Positions 47,905 through 61,263 are shown, counted from the stretch's first letter. The stretch is 64,000 bases of DNA from Apostichopus japonicus (GCF_037975245.1 NC_092567.1:13532876-13596875), one strand, 5' to 3'. Notes: generated by a model not told the origin, from the letters alone. Numbers and translations: made by a program.

Positions 47905-50566
47905 GTAACTTCTATGCACATTCTATGTCTAAAGCATTTTCAATTAACCTGCAAAGGTGCCTCTATCCAGTTTATCAAGTCTAAAATTGTATAAAAATAA
48001 GAGTGGTAAAATTCTTGAAAATCACTCAGAAAGTCTTTGTGATTGATTAAACAGCATATTAACCCTATAAATCATATTTCTTATCAAGTGATAATTCATT
48101 CAAAGTAACACAATTTGAATCACCGAAGTTAACTTATTTGTTTGTAAGGTATAAACAATATATTTTTTAACATTTCTGCTTCAACTATTCTGAAAAAGTC
48201 TATAATTCTTTTGAATTTACAGCTGGTCAGTGCATTTATTTCGTGTGGGTAATTTTCACAAACAAGCTAAAGTATCGCTATTTGCTGAGACTTTTTATAT
48301 CAAAACCTTTCATTGCTATTGTTTTCTGTGATTTCGTTCAGGACTATCTGCAAATATTGAAAAGCTGTAGGGGTGTAAAACCTGACTGCATTTTACCTGA
48401 AAATATGAATGGTAGAAACAGTTCGTGTGGTATCTATAATTCACCAAAATTTTAGTAAGGAACTTATGGAATCTACCAAGAATTTCATTTTGCAGTAACT
48501 GTCATATCATTTGCTATCATTCAACACTGTCTAGCCCATCTTGCTAATTTGTGTGAATGGAATGCTTTAGCCTCGGTGTGGCTTTTTTTGTTGTTGAATG
48601 ATTCATCAAAATCCATGTTAGTACACTTTTAACAATTCAAATGTTTACAGACTGGCCAGAGGTTCCATATGTACACAGCTCGGTCATATAGATGCTGGTA
48701 TGTTAATGCTTGAAACTGAATTGTCTAAGAATAAATTGATAACCTGACATGGGGACCTGAACTGAAACATTACAATTTTGGGAGATTAACAGTGGAAAGT
48801 GACTGCACAATATTTTAACATGGAGAAACATGGATACTGGGATAAAAGCAAATATATCATGACAAGAAAATGGAAGATTATCAGTATTTAGGGACATTTT
48901 CACATAGTTGATACTGGTCCATAGTCCTCCCTGCTGATACAATTAATAATCTCACATATATCCTAACATTTGAAAAGGACTTTAACTTGAGCAATTTCAA
49001 CTAATTCTACACTGTTTGGCAACTTTTTTTGGTTGGTTGCATGTTGTTCAGTGGTACTGTTTGACAGAGCTTTAGCATGTGTTGTTTTTTTACCTACTTC
49101 ACATTGTAGGCTAGGTTGAACAAACTCAATTTAGACAAATTAAGTTGGAAAAGCCCTACACGACCAAGCCACATGCTGTCATGACTTTTGATAAATTGAA
49201 TTGAAATAGTAAAACACAGCAGCCCATAAAGTTTGTCCAACTCTGTCTTCAGAAACCGTACAAATGTTACTTTTTTACGTTTTCATTAATTGATCTTGTA
49301 GTGTCATTGTGAGCACTGCATGAGCTCTGTAAAAGTGAACATTCTGACTAATACAGTTAACTTCTTGATTGCATATTGATCAAATTGTAAGTACTTAAAG
49401 GCAATGGAAATACAAAATATGGTAACATTGCCACCAAAATTTTTGGAAAAGTTTTCACTTAATTGATAAATGTTGTTTAAATCTGGTAGACATCATCAGA
49501 TAGAAGAAGTAGTAAACAAATGAACTCACTGATTGTTCGCCCGCTCTGAACAGTGATCACATGGTGAACATAACCGCACATAGACTATACATACATTATA
49601 TGTATAAGGACATATATATACCATAGAATGATAAATACACCCACCCTGTGAGCTACCTTTGATATCTTATAGGCCTTGTTCACACTTAAGAATGCTCCTG
49701 TATTTCAAGTCCGCAAGGGCGATAAATTCCCTTAGTGTGAACGCTCGCGTACTCGTACTTCAAGTCTTGCCTATTTTTGATTGTAAACAGTTGATATGAC
49801 CTTTTCACCCCTGCGCAGTATATTCATCTCGCAAGCGGACTTAATATGAAACTCACTCGTTCTTGAATGTGAACCTGTCTTGTCCTTAATTGATAATCCT
49901 TCTCGTGGACTTAATATCAATAATAGCCCTTGTGTTCTTAAATGTGAACAAAGTCATTGAATCCAACTTTGAAACAGAACACCAGCTCAGTGTTTGAGCT
50001 GGATACTAGTGAGGATTATCTGTCGTAGTCAAATAATGATGAAAACAAAAGAATGTGTTGAATGACTTGTCCTTGGTCTACGTGAGACTAAGCTGTAGCT
50101 ACAGTAGGACATGTTGTTTAACATCTTTATGAAATGTTAACATATTATTATAAAAAAAAATCAAGTCAATGTATTACCCCCGAAGGCATCAGAAATCAAT
50201 GAAGAATACTAGTCTGACTGATCACAAATACCGTAATGTAGACACAGTTAACTAAGACAACTTGAGTTTTGATATTTGGTATAGGAAGAGAGGAATGTAT
50301 GCTGCAAGTGTGAAACAAAATCAGTTCCATGTCCCTTGATTTTCAATGTAACCTGTCATCAAAGTTATCTCTTTTTCAATCAACACTTGGTTAAAGATTG
50401 AGCACTGTTTGCAGAAGATTAACTATGTACTGCATCTATGTTCCATGTAACCTAATTGCAGAATGCTTTAACTTTGCAAGGTATTAAGTTACGTCATAGG
50501 TGATACATATTTCTGACACATCTTCAGGGATAAGTTAATATTTGCTGAATATTTCTAACACGATAG
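47905..50566. other. RECQL intron 9
   Basis: Apart from the MITE-like element at 49674-49953, no feature was recognised. A frame containing QDYLQILKSCRG near 48341 looked like a RecQ helix but lies before the zinc exon and is not used. Confidence 0.5.
49674..49953. mobile_element. MITE-like element with 19-bp inverted termini (RECQL intron 9)
   Basis: The left end is CCTTGTTCACACTTAAGAA and the reverse-complemented right end is CTTTGTTCACATTTAAGAA, with 17 of 19 bases identical. Length is 280 bp. The interior is CpG-richer than the flanks and has repeated GGACTTAATATGAA- or GGACTTAATATCAA-like stretches. No clear target duplication was seen. Confidence 0.6.
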
Positions 50567-50664
50567 GTGTCGACGGGCTTCACTGGCTGAGCATTTTGAT
50601 GAGTCCTGCGAGAGAGGTGTTGAGTGTAACAACATGTGTGATGCCTGCAAGACTAAATCAACAG
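50567..50664 (+). CDS. RECQL: RECQL exon 10, zinc-binding motif
   Basis: This exon reads RCRRASLAEHFDESCER, then GVECNNMCDACKTKSTG. Cysteines in CRR, VEC, NNMC and CDAC correspond to the four zinc ligands of RecQ-Ct in human RECQL (CRRVLMAQHFDE, then ACNKMCDNC). An extra Cys (ESC) is present. The acceptor is weak (AACACGATAG) but the donor GTAGGC is good. This is the last exon that could be assigned with certainty. The winged-helix part and the stop codon were not found. Confidence 0.94.
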
Positions 50665-52783
50665 GTAGGCTGTATAATATTGTTATCATTTCATAATTTC
50701 AAGTCGAATGGCATGCAGAAATTGCATATTGGCAAATACAAACTTCCCTTAATGGCCCCATTTGGTCAGTGTAACAGTATTTCTGATATATTTTTTTAAT
50801 GAAAGTTTATACTTTGCTGCAATTCTTAGGGGCATCTACAGGTAAACTGCATATTTAAAAACTTAGTAACACATTGAAGACATAAGCGAAACTTGTGCCA
50901 ACCTCCTGGTGCTCACAAATTTTCTTCTTTTTGGTGCAGAATGAAAATGATACGTATTGAGCAACATTACAGACATGCAGCTAGAGGCATCGGTAAACTG
51001 ATAACATCAGTATATCGGTAATTTGCTTCATACCCATACCCATGGTATTGAAATCTGTCATCAAAGAATATACCAAAAAAAAACAGGTATATCCGAAACA
51101 AACCTTGCATACCCAGTAAACAAAATACTTTATTAAAATACAGATCCAGACAGTACACGCAAACTTGAGGATACTGATATTCCCGCTGCTACTGTTTATC
51201 GTGTATACCTTAACACTCCCCATAATTCCAAACTGAAACATTCTTGCTGAACAATCTTAGCCCTTGCATCTGTTGCTTGTACTGTACTGAGCAATAGAAC
51301 AACAAAGGGACACACATTATTGTTCTTGGGTTTTCACCTACAAAAATGGTTTAAGCCTAATCAGCCAATCATGAGCATGGAAGGGGTACATTTACACACG
51401 ATAATTTGGAACAGTCTATGTACTGATGGTTGGGGGGGGGGGAGGTACAGAATACAGCACAGCACCTGTTGGAGGTTTTGAAACATGTGCTTCGGTACAC
51501 AAGGAAAAGGGATTGGATGGCATGTGTGTTCAGGCTGTGCAATTACGTTTAATGATTTAAACGTTTCAACAGCCGGATATTTGTTCGTTTAAACATTTAA
51601 ACGTGAACTTTTGACCCAGACTTCTGGAAAAATCGAGCTACACGAAAGATAGGGTCAACAATCCAATTTTGCCCAAATTGAAGTAGAAAATGTACAAAGA
51701 AAAGTATTTTCACCGCTTCATATCATGCTGTAATTTCCCCTCACTTAAAGCTACATTATTACTTCCCAAATGTAATACATGGTCATACCCCCAGTATTGC
51801 ATTCGTTTGTTCACAATAAAAACTTTTTGTACCAGATGGAGACTCTTCCTGAACAAAGTTGTTATTGTTGTACCCCCTCCCGGGAAAATATAATCAATTG
51901 CTCTACCTCCAATCCACGCTATGAAGCCAATTGTTATTATGCCAGAGAAAGGTAGATATACAGTGTAGCAGAGTGAAAAAGATTACAGATTCACAGGCTT
52001 GTGAAAAGTGTTTGGAGTAGGTCTAAGACACGCGAGTAAAATACAGACATTTTTGCATGCCCAGCTTTCTGTACCTACTGTCAGAAAGATCTCAACATTT
52101 TACTTAAATTCTACAACAATCCATACTAAACTAATTGATGGTCTGGTCTCTTTCTCATTACTTTCACAATGCCACAGAGCTTTTGTGGTTCAAAGATGTC
52201 ACTTGATTTGCATTTGAGAATACCATTTCAAAGAAAGGAATCTGCCAAATTTCTCATTTACAGACTGCTACTTGCCAAATTAAAGTCATTCCCCAGTCAC
52301 ATTGTATAATAATACCCAGACTTTGCTACTGCTAATTGCGTTAAAACTTCAGCATAGTTCTGCCGTACAGTACAGTTTCCTGCCAAATGGTTCTCAGATT
52401 TTCATATCAGCACGTAGTTTGTCAAATGCTCTGACAAGTTATTTTGGGAAGAAACCGATTCTGTGCAATATGTTTATTCATACCTTTACTAATACCGATT
52501 GTATGCTACTGTACTGTTTTCGGTTGGACTGGCCCCCGTAGTGTACTGAACTGTACTTTCGCATTGAAGTGAAGGATACGTAAACAACACTGATTTTATT
52601 GTACTTTATTTTCTTTTAATAAAATCTTTGAAAAAGTTGTTGCAAAAAGAAAAAAAAAACAGATGGAAAAGTTGTTATAAAATCGCAAGTACCTTTGTAG
52701 GCTAGGCTATTGTCCATAGGTTCATGTTAGTGTTTGATAGTACAGTAAATGCTGAAAGTAGCGATTCCGGGAATATTTCCGAT
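50665..52783. other. Probable RECQL intron 10, no further exon found
   Basis: The DNA is AT-rich with a G-run near 51431. No in-phase continuation of the gene was identified. Several GT-AG-bounded open blocks exist (for example 50940-51000), but none has the right phase. Confidence 0.45.
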
Positions 52784-52791
52784 ATACCCGG

Positions 52792-53955
52792 CAGGGCCGG
52801 ATTTAGACATGTGGAGGCCCGTGGGCAACCTTCAGTGGTGGAGGCCCCCCTCCTGGGGGAGGTGTGTAAGGGGAGGGGTATTGGATTTTTTCCAATAATT
52901 AAGGGTTCTTGGATGCAAAATGGTGCAGTATTTTGTGATTTCTGAAGTAAATTTTGTGATTTCTGAAGAATTTTCATTACGGTATGTAGGCCTGTTTGCC
53001 TGCAAAATTTTCAGTACAAGTAAAAAGGTTGCTACAACCTCTCTCACTCTCAGTACGAACGAGCAATCATGATCAATCATATAAACCTTGATATAATACT
53101 TACAATACGTATAATTACAGACCAGGCAGTTTTCGAGACTTGACCCTTGCAAAATCTTGATCAATTTGTCGAAGTTAGTCTCTCTGAGAATGTCATATTC
53201 AATACTCATCAAGGTCAGATGACTGAGCCTATCATGACCCATTGCAGTACGGAGTCTGTTCTTAATAAACTTCAGTTTACTGAACGAAGGTTCTCCATAA
53301 CAGTTTGTGACCATGAGCACCAAGTACATCCGTAGCATTATCTCGACATTTCCGAAAAAACTCACACCCCGGGCCTAAACTTGCTTTTAGCTGGACTGGA
53401 CTAACATGATTCATGACGAACATGTTAATGCCAATTGCCAACTGCCCAGACGCGCACGGGCCTGTGTATGTGTGTGTAGTGGGGGTGAGAAGACAGTTGT
53501 TTCATCATTGCACATGAAAAGAATCAATTAGCAATACCTGTCTGAAACCTAGCGGGAGGTGATGACAGGCGCACTGTCAGGGTGTACTGAAATGTTTCAA
53601 CCAAAACCATTAACCTAGTTCTAAAGAAAATAGACATTGAGATTGATGACTTTGGATATTAGGCCAATCATGTTTGTCCGCCGACGTGTGATTTGCAATA
53701 ACGGGAAAACAACCACTTAGCTGTTTCTACCATTCACAAAGAGATACAATTAAAATTGAATATGACTTCAAGCGTATGCATGGCGTAAGCCGCGCGCAAT
53801 ATGATTTTGATTGATGATATTTGTCAGCCTACATTTAATTTTTTTTCTTCAAATTTCCCCTTATATATATATTTTTTCATGAAGTATGTGGAGGCCCCTT
53901 GTTGTGGAGGCCTGTGGGCAGCTGCCCACGTTGCCCATTGGTGAATCCGGCCCTG
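52792..53955 (-). mobile_element. hAT transposon, internally deleted (1164 bp), with perfect TSD
   Basis: The left end CAGGGCCGGATTTA and the reverse-complemented right end CAGGGCCGGATTCA form the terminal inverted repeats. The perfect 8-bp target duplication ATACCCGG lies at 52784-52791 and 53956-53963. Inside, the minus strand retains the C-terminal part of a hAT transposase. Subterminal GTGGAGGCC(C/T)GTGGGCA motifs occur at both ends. Most of the transposase gene is missing, so the copy is non-autonomous. The intact duplications and termini suggest a recent insertion. Confidence 0.92.
53100..53365 (-). pseudogene. hAT transposase C-terminal dimerisation fragment
   Basis: The minus-strand frame contains MVTNCYGEPSFSKLKFIKN, then RLRTAMGHDRLSHLTLMSIE and DILRETNFDKLIKIL. 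This is the typical dimerisation region at the end of hAT transposases of the ZMYM/TTF-zinc-finger type, whose usual form has SFSKLKxIKxxLRSTM and RLxxLxLxSIE. The catalytic core with its DDE residues and the zinc finger is absent. The frame stays open beyond the homology down to 52832. Confidence 0.8.
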
Positions 53956-54179
53956 ATACCCGGTAATACCGGTATTTGTCAGCGGGTATACTGTACCTGT
54001 TTTGGCTTATACCGACGCACCCTACATGCAGCACACGTTTGTTTTTGTTTTATGAAAAAAGAAAGAAATGAAGAAGAATCAAACCAATGTGCTGTGTTAG
54101 GCTTGTTTACTGTTTGGTGTGTGCACCATATGTTATTGTAATAAACCTTGCATGGTTGTCCATAAAGTACTGATTGGCA

Positions 54180-54660
54180 GTTTGATGACAAAGGTCATCT
54201 GGGGTCAAAATGGGTATTCACGAAACCCTTTTCCTTCATACTGATGCACTTGTGCTGGGTTACATATATATTGCTTGTTCAGGAAATGGAGGCAAAGATC
54301 ATCTCTGTTTCATTTGAGGCCATTTTGAAAATGACTGCATTATAGTTGAAATGCTTCTTGCATATCATTTCTTGTATTTGGATGAATGCTGAACACAATG
54401 AACCTAGGATATGGGACCAGTTTTGAATTTGATGTCAAAGATTTGATGTCAAAAGCTATCAAGGGGTCAAACTGTGTGATCTATAGAAATAGACAGACTG
54501 TTTCTTTTGCACAGAATGCAATAACTACTTAACATATATTGGCAAAATGATCTGCTACCAATGGATTGTATGGTTTGTGCATATTGAGGTCAAAGGTCAT
54601 GCAGGGGTCATATAATTATGAAAGTTACTGTGTTAACTTTGAAATGTACAGTATTGTACA
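54180..54660. repeat. AGGTCA-type repeats with a perfect DR1 at 54587-54599
   Basis: Three to four diverged units carry GGTCA half-sites. The pair AGGTCAAAGGTCA at 54587-54599 is an exact DR1, the nuclear-receptor (HNF4/RXR/COUP-TF) recognition pattern. It belongs to the dispersed family listed at 31930-32640. Confidence 0.6.
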
Positions 54661-54814
54661 GTATTTATGGGATTTACAGTTGTGAACTTACTACCTCATA
54701 TGAATATGCATTATATCCTATGACTATGCATAAACCATGGTCAAAGTCTTAAACAGGGGGAGTGGCTACGATCTAGGCCCTGGCTCTTCTGTCTTCGTAT
54801 GACCATTCTGTCAG

Positions 54815-54858
54815 GGAGGACGCACAAAAATTGATTGAAAAACAAATTCTCAAAGCAG
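54815..54858 (+). CDS. RECQL: Possible RECQL exon after the zinc motif
   Basis: A 44-nt block between acceptor CATTCTGTCAG and donor GTAAGG reads EDAQKLIEKQILKAG. It resembles the ITEYCRDLIKILKQAEE helix that follows the zinc motif in human RECQL. The phase is wrong for direct joining to exon 10: that exon ends after one base, while this one begins with one base. An intervening micro-exon of 16 or 19 nt would be needed, and its location could not be identified. The similarity is short, so this is tentative. Confidence 0.28.
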
Positions 54859-55189
54859 GTAAGGTTTTGTTGAATTTAGATTGAACTTGGACACAATTTT
54901 TTTTTGATTTTGTGCTAAGTGTTCAGGGATTGGGAGTCCAAGAACATCAAGAGGTCAAAATGGATCTTGTTAATAAGTTAATGCAATGCTATTTGTACAT
55001 AATGTAATAACAGCTCAACCAAACTTAAACATATATGATCTGTTCCTAGTGGTTCTTATCGCGTACTCAGAAAATTCAGGTCACTAAAGGTCACCTAGCT
55101 AGGTATCCACAAGACCTTTTGTTTATGACAATGAAGGCTTAGTAATCTTTGCAATCGTGTGTGTGTGTGTGAGTGTGTGTTTGTATGTG

Positions 55190-55720
55190 ATGGCTAGCTT
55201 GTAAACATATCTCAACAACCACAAGATGAATCAAACTTAGTCGGTAGATCTGCTCTATGATGTCTAGATGTGCCATATTAGTTGTATTCCACCTCATTAA
55301 TATTAAGGAGTGGGCAGGGCTTAAGATTCATTCTTAAAATGTCAATATCCCTTGAACCATATGTCTGATTTAGTTCATACTTGGTATGGTGATGTAACTA
55401 CATAGTAAGTACATTTATTTGGCAATAGCAGTATTCACCTTGTTAGTATTCAATGCTTTAATAGGTGGGGCTTAATGGGAAATTGCCAAGAACCGCTTTT
55501 AAGCACGATATCTTAACAAACATAAGTTGAATCAATGTCCTACCTGGTAGGTAGATGCCCCATGATGTGTAGACGTATTGAGTTTGGTTCTCATCTCATT
55601 AATATTAAGGAGTAGGCAGGGGTTCAGAAAAAAATCTTAAAATGTCGATATTTCTTGAACCATATGTCCGATTAAGTTTCTACCTGGTATTGTGATGTAA
55701 CTACTTAGTAAGTATATGTT
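55190..55720. repeat. Tandem repeat, two units of about 300 bp
   Basis: The unit starting ATCTCAACAACCACAAGATG at about 55208 recurs at about 55508 (ATCTTAACAAACATAAGTTG). Both contain CTCATTAATATTAAGGAGT, GAACCATATGTC and GTGATGTAACTAC in the same order. Confidence 0.75.
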
Positions 55721-57117
55721 CATTACCAAAACAATTTAGGCATATATTTGCTGGGACCAATTGGGCCCAAAAAAAGTCCAGGCAAAATTTGCACAGAGTG
55801 GGACCAAATTTTATTTCCACCTCAAATGCATTTTGGGACACATTCTTTGGGCCTAATAATTTGTGGCACTCAATATTTTTGGGGCCATTTGGGCTCACAT
55901 TCTTGGGGTTAAATTTTTGGAGGAAATATATTTGTTCAGTCTGTTTGTTTGGGCCAAATATTTTCATACCATTCCACAAAGTAAAACATGTCGCAGAATC
56001 ATAAATAAGCAGCTAGGCCTACTGTAATGTCTTAAACAATTAAAAGTAAAATGTCTGTAAAAACCCTACTAAGATAGCTAGGCTTCTGCTAAATTATGGC
56101 TCCTATATAACTAGGTATATACTATATATAGTAGCTAGGTGTGCGCGAGTCCTAAGCCTATGCAGTACATTACTGCTACTTTGAACTGCTACTCGATTAG
56201 TGCGACTTCATACATTTGCTCTGTTATTTGCCCTGTCTTTTAGTTTTAGCTGCAGATTGATGCGCAAAAACTATCGCTATTACTCCCGTGCACTGCCTAA
56301 TTCAAAGCGATCTTTTACGCAAAGAAAATCTGTGGTTGTAAGAGCATCTATCTTCCAAAAATCCTAGCAGCAACAACAGCAAACTTGTCTCAAAACTCCT
56401 TAAATTGTTCTATACTTTGCAAATTATGACTGATAGCCAGTAGGAAAATTGCCTTACGAAATAATTAAGGAGATGTTTTGCCATCTTAAGTGTATTGGTA
56501 TTCTTACTGGTATTCTTCATGGTGTTCTGTTAACGAACCCTATTCTACCCAACCGTTGCTTGTCTAGACAACATAAAATTGCTCACAGGCCTAGCCAGGT
56601 TTGTTTAAGTTGTACCATAATCATAAACGTGACGAAAGTCGAATGTTACTTTTAAGTCCTAGCTATGCTGCAACTGGCAGAAGACACTACACAAATTGAA
56701 ATCAACAGCCGATTCAGACAAAAGCTTGTAAAGTCACTGCCAAACTAACACCGTTTTACACAATTATTTCCCATTGAGATTGGTCATAGTAAAAAATACC
56801 AAACTGTTAAGTTTCATAACGCTGCCTGGTCACAACGAAACTTCATCCAACCTGAAAGAAATACGACGGAAAACGTCCAATAGAACCGCTATACTACAAA
56901 AGAGTACACCTTTTTGTACGCAAAGTAAGGCTTCCGAGCGGCATGTTGAAGCCAATGCAAATATGTTTGTGTTCCCAGCTTTGGGATTTAGATTCTATGG
57001 ATGCCCATAAGCTCATTTCCAATTGCCAATAGCCTCCTATTCATATGAGGGTTAATGCACATGTTATCTGATGGTCTGTGGGAGATACGGTAGCTTATAA
57101 AACAAGGTTAGCACAAT
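55721..57117. other. Unassigned DNA
   Basis: 55740-55980 is G/T-rich with many TTTTGGG and GGGCC stretches and may be a decayed repeat. No exon or RNA gene was recognised. Confidence 0.4.
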
Positions 57118-57668
57118 TTGGCGTCTGGTGACTCCAACTGACCTTTGACCTCAATAAATGCTTGTACTGAACGTGTACCAACTACATACTAAATATGAGA
57201 TTTGTCCAACCTTCCCTTCTTGAGTTATCGTGTTTACAAGGTTGACCTCTAGTGACCCCAAATGGACTTGGACCTCCACCAAAAACAATAGGGATCATGA
57301 CTCAATGTGGTACTCCTTCACACAAAATGCGAGATTGATCCAAGCTATCCTTCTTGAGATATCTTGTTGACAAGCTTTACTCAATTCGACCCCTGGTGAC
57401 CCCAAATAACCTTTGATCTCCACAAAAAACTATATGCTTTTGCTCCTAAATGTGGTCCTCCTACTCACGAAATATGAGATTGTTCCAAGTTTTCCACCTT
57501 GAGATATCGTGTTAACAAGGTTTTCACTATTTGGCCCTGGTGACTCCAAATGACCTTTGACCTCCCCACAAAACAATAGGGTTCTTCTACTTATTGTGGT
57601 TCTCATATACACCAAATATTAGATTGATCCAAGCTTCCCTTCTTGAGATATCGTGTTTACAAGCAAGG
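57118..57668 (-). repeat. Inverted-orientation AGGTCA repeat array with two perfect DR1 sites
   Basis: About four units of roughly 140 bp each contain GGTGACNCCAAATGACC, AACAATAGGG, and GATTGATCCAAGC followed by CTTGAGATATCGTG. TGACCTTTGACCT, a perfect DR1 on the minus strand, is present at 57139-57151 and 57551-57563. This is the reverse orientation of the family seen in the RECQL introns. Confidence 0.7.
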
Positions 57669-57670
57669 CT

Positions 57671-57714
57671 TCACACACACACACACACACATACACACAC
57701 ACGCACATGCACAA
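57671..57714. repeat. (CA)n microsatellite
   Basis: A CA run with interruptions (ATAC, GCAC). Confidence 0.9.
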
Positions 57715-60700
57715 AATGTTTGGAGAGAAATAGAAGAAAGGCAGAGACTCATCACTTTGAGTCATATTCATCTCATTATTATTTATATATAATTTCTATC
57801 CCTGGGTTTCATACATGATTGGTAATGCCTGTATATATATAACTGTATCATCATAACCTTTACATCACTTCAATAACCTTGTAAAGATCACTGTCTTCAA
57901 TATCTTTTAATCCTGCTGACGTTTTCCTTTAAGATATTTGGCCTTGATAGTTCTCAGTGTATTTAATTACTATGTTAAATGCAATTTTCATAATTCATAT
58001 ATGACAATAGTTGCCTTTTACAAAGATGGGTAGCTGAGGCTAGCTGAGGCTTAATTGGTGTATTCATCTCTAACTTATATTTTTATGTAAATCTGTGTGT
58101 GTTGCATAGAATTGCTTCTAGGTAAACATGCAAATTTTGACCTGTGTGTTTATTGTCAGCCACAGAGAGTTTCATCTATAAGGATTAAGCTGACAATTTT
58201 TTAGTGGCAGTATGCTAATACCCAGTATTACATCAACCTCAAAACTGCAATATATGCACAAGTAAATGGACAACAAAAAACAATAACATGCAGTTTGAAA
58301 TGAGCAAAGGAATAATTAGCTATAAAATAGTATTAGAATCAGTGACCAGCTAAGGAATACAAGATGTGCTCCACCAACTGAGCTATCCCATGGACATATC
58401 CATAAAACTGGACCAATTACTGTACATCAATTATGAGACTCAGAGAAAAAAAGTACCAACCATGGAGGGTCATGTAACATGTTCCCTGTAGAACTCAACA
58501 CTTATCATACTACTTGTATGTGTACTTTATAACAACTAATGTCAGAATCAAACCTATGTGATACTGATACAGTATATTTATCAATGTCTACTGCATTTTA
58601 GATATGCTAGGTTCTTTCAAATGGAATTCATGTAGCAGATTAAGACTGCACACAGTGTGCCAGACATAATCAGCAGAAGACAGGATTTGCTGCTCCATTT
58701 AATAGCTACACTAGTTTCCTTGCTATATCTGCATGTTATAAGCAGGTAACATGATAGGAGTGATGTAATCTATAAGACTGACTCAAGATATATAGTAATA
58801 GGATTCCATGTAGCTCAAGCCTATTATGACAAAAGTAAATCTCACAACATTATCATCAAAATGTACACAGTTATTCTTAAATTTTCCATAAATTCCTATC
58901 ATAGTGGTATTGTTATTGTCTATGAAACTCTTTTCACTTTGAACTTACAAAAGATTATATAATATGTAAGTGCTACCAGGGAGCATGTAATATCACCCTC
59001 CAAAGTTGTTACGTATTCCTACTGTGTAGCGAGACCTCTAGATTAACATCTAGTTTGATGAGCTATTCAATCCTTCTATGGTGTAAATCTCTATAGGGTC
59101 CAATTATGGTTGTGTTCATTGATGATGTTAAAGATGGACTTTGCTCTGAAGTTGATATCATAACAGGTTAAGTAAAATTTTGGTTGCTGAAGACATAAGT
59201 TTGTTTATGCTATTCATCATAAATTATAATAAGAGTGATGAAATACTGGCATACTTTTAGTTTTGTAAATGAGCTGGAAGTTTCATGCAGCAGCATATTC
59301 TCAGATGCAGACTGAGTTGAGCTCTAAAACTGACAAGTTTTACAATCAACTAAATTGAAGATAAATTAAAGTAACCATGTAGATAGTAGCTGACAGGACA
59401 ACAGAGATGGAACATGAAGATAGCCAAAGGATGAAAGGACTGCCAGAATTATTTAATTGATTCTGTAGGTTTAAAGAATGAAAGAACAGAGAAATGTTGG
59501 AAGAAATGAAGTGGATGGATAGAATTAGACATAGGAGTACAGTATTGGAACTGTACTCTATCAATCCATATGTTTTGACGAGTGGGGATACTTGTGAACA
59601 ACTGGATACAACTTGGAAATGGATGAGAAGGGCTGTGAAGGAAATGTCAGCATTTTACATTACATATGGTTACATATTAACTGCTATAAAATGTTGTTAA
59701 CTACAGTATGACCCATATGTAGTTACTTTTTGCTATCTCCCTTGTTTGGCTTCAAAAGTTGAGAGTTGAAAACAGTGAGTTATTGTACTACAAATAAAGT
59801 ACATATTTCTAGAGTATCAAATTGTTTATAAAAATATGAATGTGGATGCACTTTATTGAATACAGAGAACCTTACTCTTTTCTTCGAAGATGAAAGGTCA
59901 ATGAGGTCAAAGTGTGGAAACCTTAACAGGCTGGATAAACATCATTCTTTGTTTGTCTATTTGAGTACAAGCACTTTAACCTAATCTGTGACAATCAAAG
60001 GTCAACACAGGTCAAAGTCTTAAAACCTTACAACAATGCATGCAGTATAGCTTGTATGAACTGCATACTTTCAGGGGCACCAAGCCCAATTGAAAAATGT
60101 GAGGGACAGAAACTGAACATGGATAAAATTGAAGGATTGTGCGCGTAGGACACCGCAAGCGCCTTGGTGCAAAGCCTTTATTGGGTGGGGTCCAGGGGCC
60201 CACTTTAGGGCCCCTGATTTGGTCCACAGGCAAAACCCCAGCGGGGGCCCAGGGGATCGGACTCACATCTAAAAATCTGCAAGTTTGCTTCTGTTTGGTC
60301 CCTGAACTGATATGGCTATAATTAATATAGTTAAAAAAAGTCACATCTGACAAGTGATTAAACTTAACTTAAGTAAGACTAAATCTATTTAACATCCGAG
60401 TGTAACATAGGGCCTTTATCATGATTAATAAAATTCAAACATACACCAAAAATGGGAACATTCTTAGAGTTTACACACTTGTTTATACAGATGTCTACAA
60501 CGTGTACACATATATCAAACACCCTAGGGCATTCTGATGCTGAGGGGAAGCCAAATGGGGAAATTATGTGTGAATTAATTGTTAGGTTTGTGTTATCATT
60601 ATTTGTTTTACATGCTAAAATGACCTTGGAGGGGGGGAGGGGTGATGAGCTGAGTGGGTGGGCGGTGTATTTGACTGTGCCTCAATATTCTTAGAACTCA

Positions 60701-61259
60701 TTAGGCAATGATAAAGGGCTAACAATAAAACTGACAGGCCTATGTAAAACATATTGTGTTCTTTCGGAAGGCCATTCCTTCGATATGTGCCTATAATCTT
60801 GAGGTTTCACACTACTGACTAATGAAATCAACAAACATAATGTGATCATTTCTCGAAAATTAACTGAAATTTACTGAAATAGCGCATACTGTCCAGCCGT
60901 TCACATAATTATCTACTGTACTTTCATTTAGGACGTGGAAATCTCATGGGGATAGCTTTCCCCCTGTCCATCCTACCCGCAGGCTTTGACCCTGTAATTG
61001 GTACTGATAAAGTTAACTGATCAGTTAACTTTATCACAAATTAATATTTTTTGAACATATGTACATAACTACTAACTATATAGAACTTGAGGTGTAATTG
61101 AGTAACATGGTTATAACAACAACATGGCTAGTAGCTAAGCACCTAGGCCTATCAAATATATGAATATCTCAAATACACTTTTAAACTATCACAAGTGGCA
61201 TTGTTAACCAAACTGAATGCACAATATAATTTAAATGTGGTGTTATATTGCTTGTACGT
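57715..61259. other. Intergenic or intronic DNA with few features
   Basis: This interval contains a tRNA-like relic at 58330-58393 and AGGTCA-family units at 59850-60060. At about 60073-60260 it has a GC-rich block with GGGGCCC runs (GGGTCCAGGGGCCCAC) that is probably a decayed MITE. An open block at 59098-59165 between AG and GT signals was considered but not assigned. No RECQL C-terminal exon was recognised. Confidence 0.4.
58330..58393 (-). mobile_element. tRNA-like relic (SINE head)
   Basis: On the minus strand, GGGATAGCTCAGTTGGTGG and GCACATCTTGTATTCC resemble the 5' half of a tRNA with a near-perfect box A. Box B is degenerate (GGTCACTGATTC). It is probably an old SINE head or tRNA pseudogene. 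Confidence 0.5.
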
Positions 61260-61263
61260 GATC

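Noticed and set aside
48341-48400. QDYLQILKSCRG frame as a RecQ C-terminal helix exon
   Set aside because: It lies before the zinc-motif exon, so the order would be wrong, and a stop follows quickly.
50821-50850. 12-nt micro-exon GGGCATCTACAG after exon 10
   Set aside because: The splice sites and phase are acceptable, but it does not change the phase to fit 54815. A block this short cannot be supported.
52702-52977. Open frames at the left end of the hAT element
   Set aside because: They cross the transposon boundary and the target duplication, so they are not real genes.
59098-59165. Open block between AG and GT reading GPIMVVFIDDVKDG, then LCSEVDIITG
   Set aside because: It starts in phase 0, which does not match exon 10 or the candidate at 54858, and it does not resemble RECQL.
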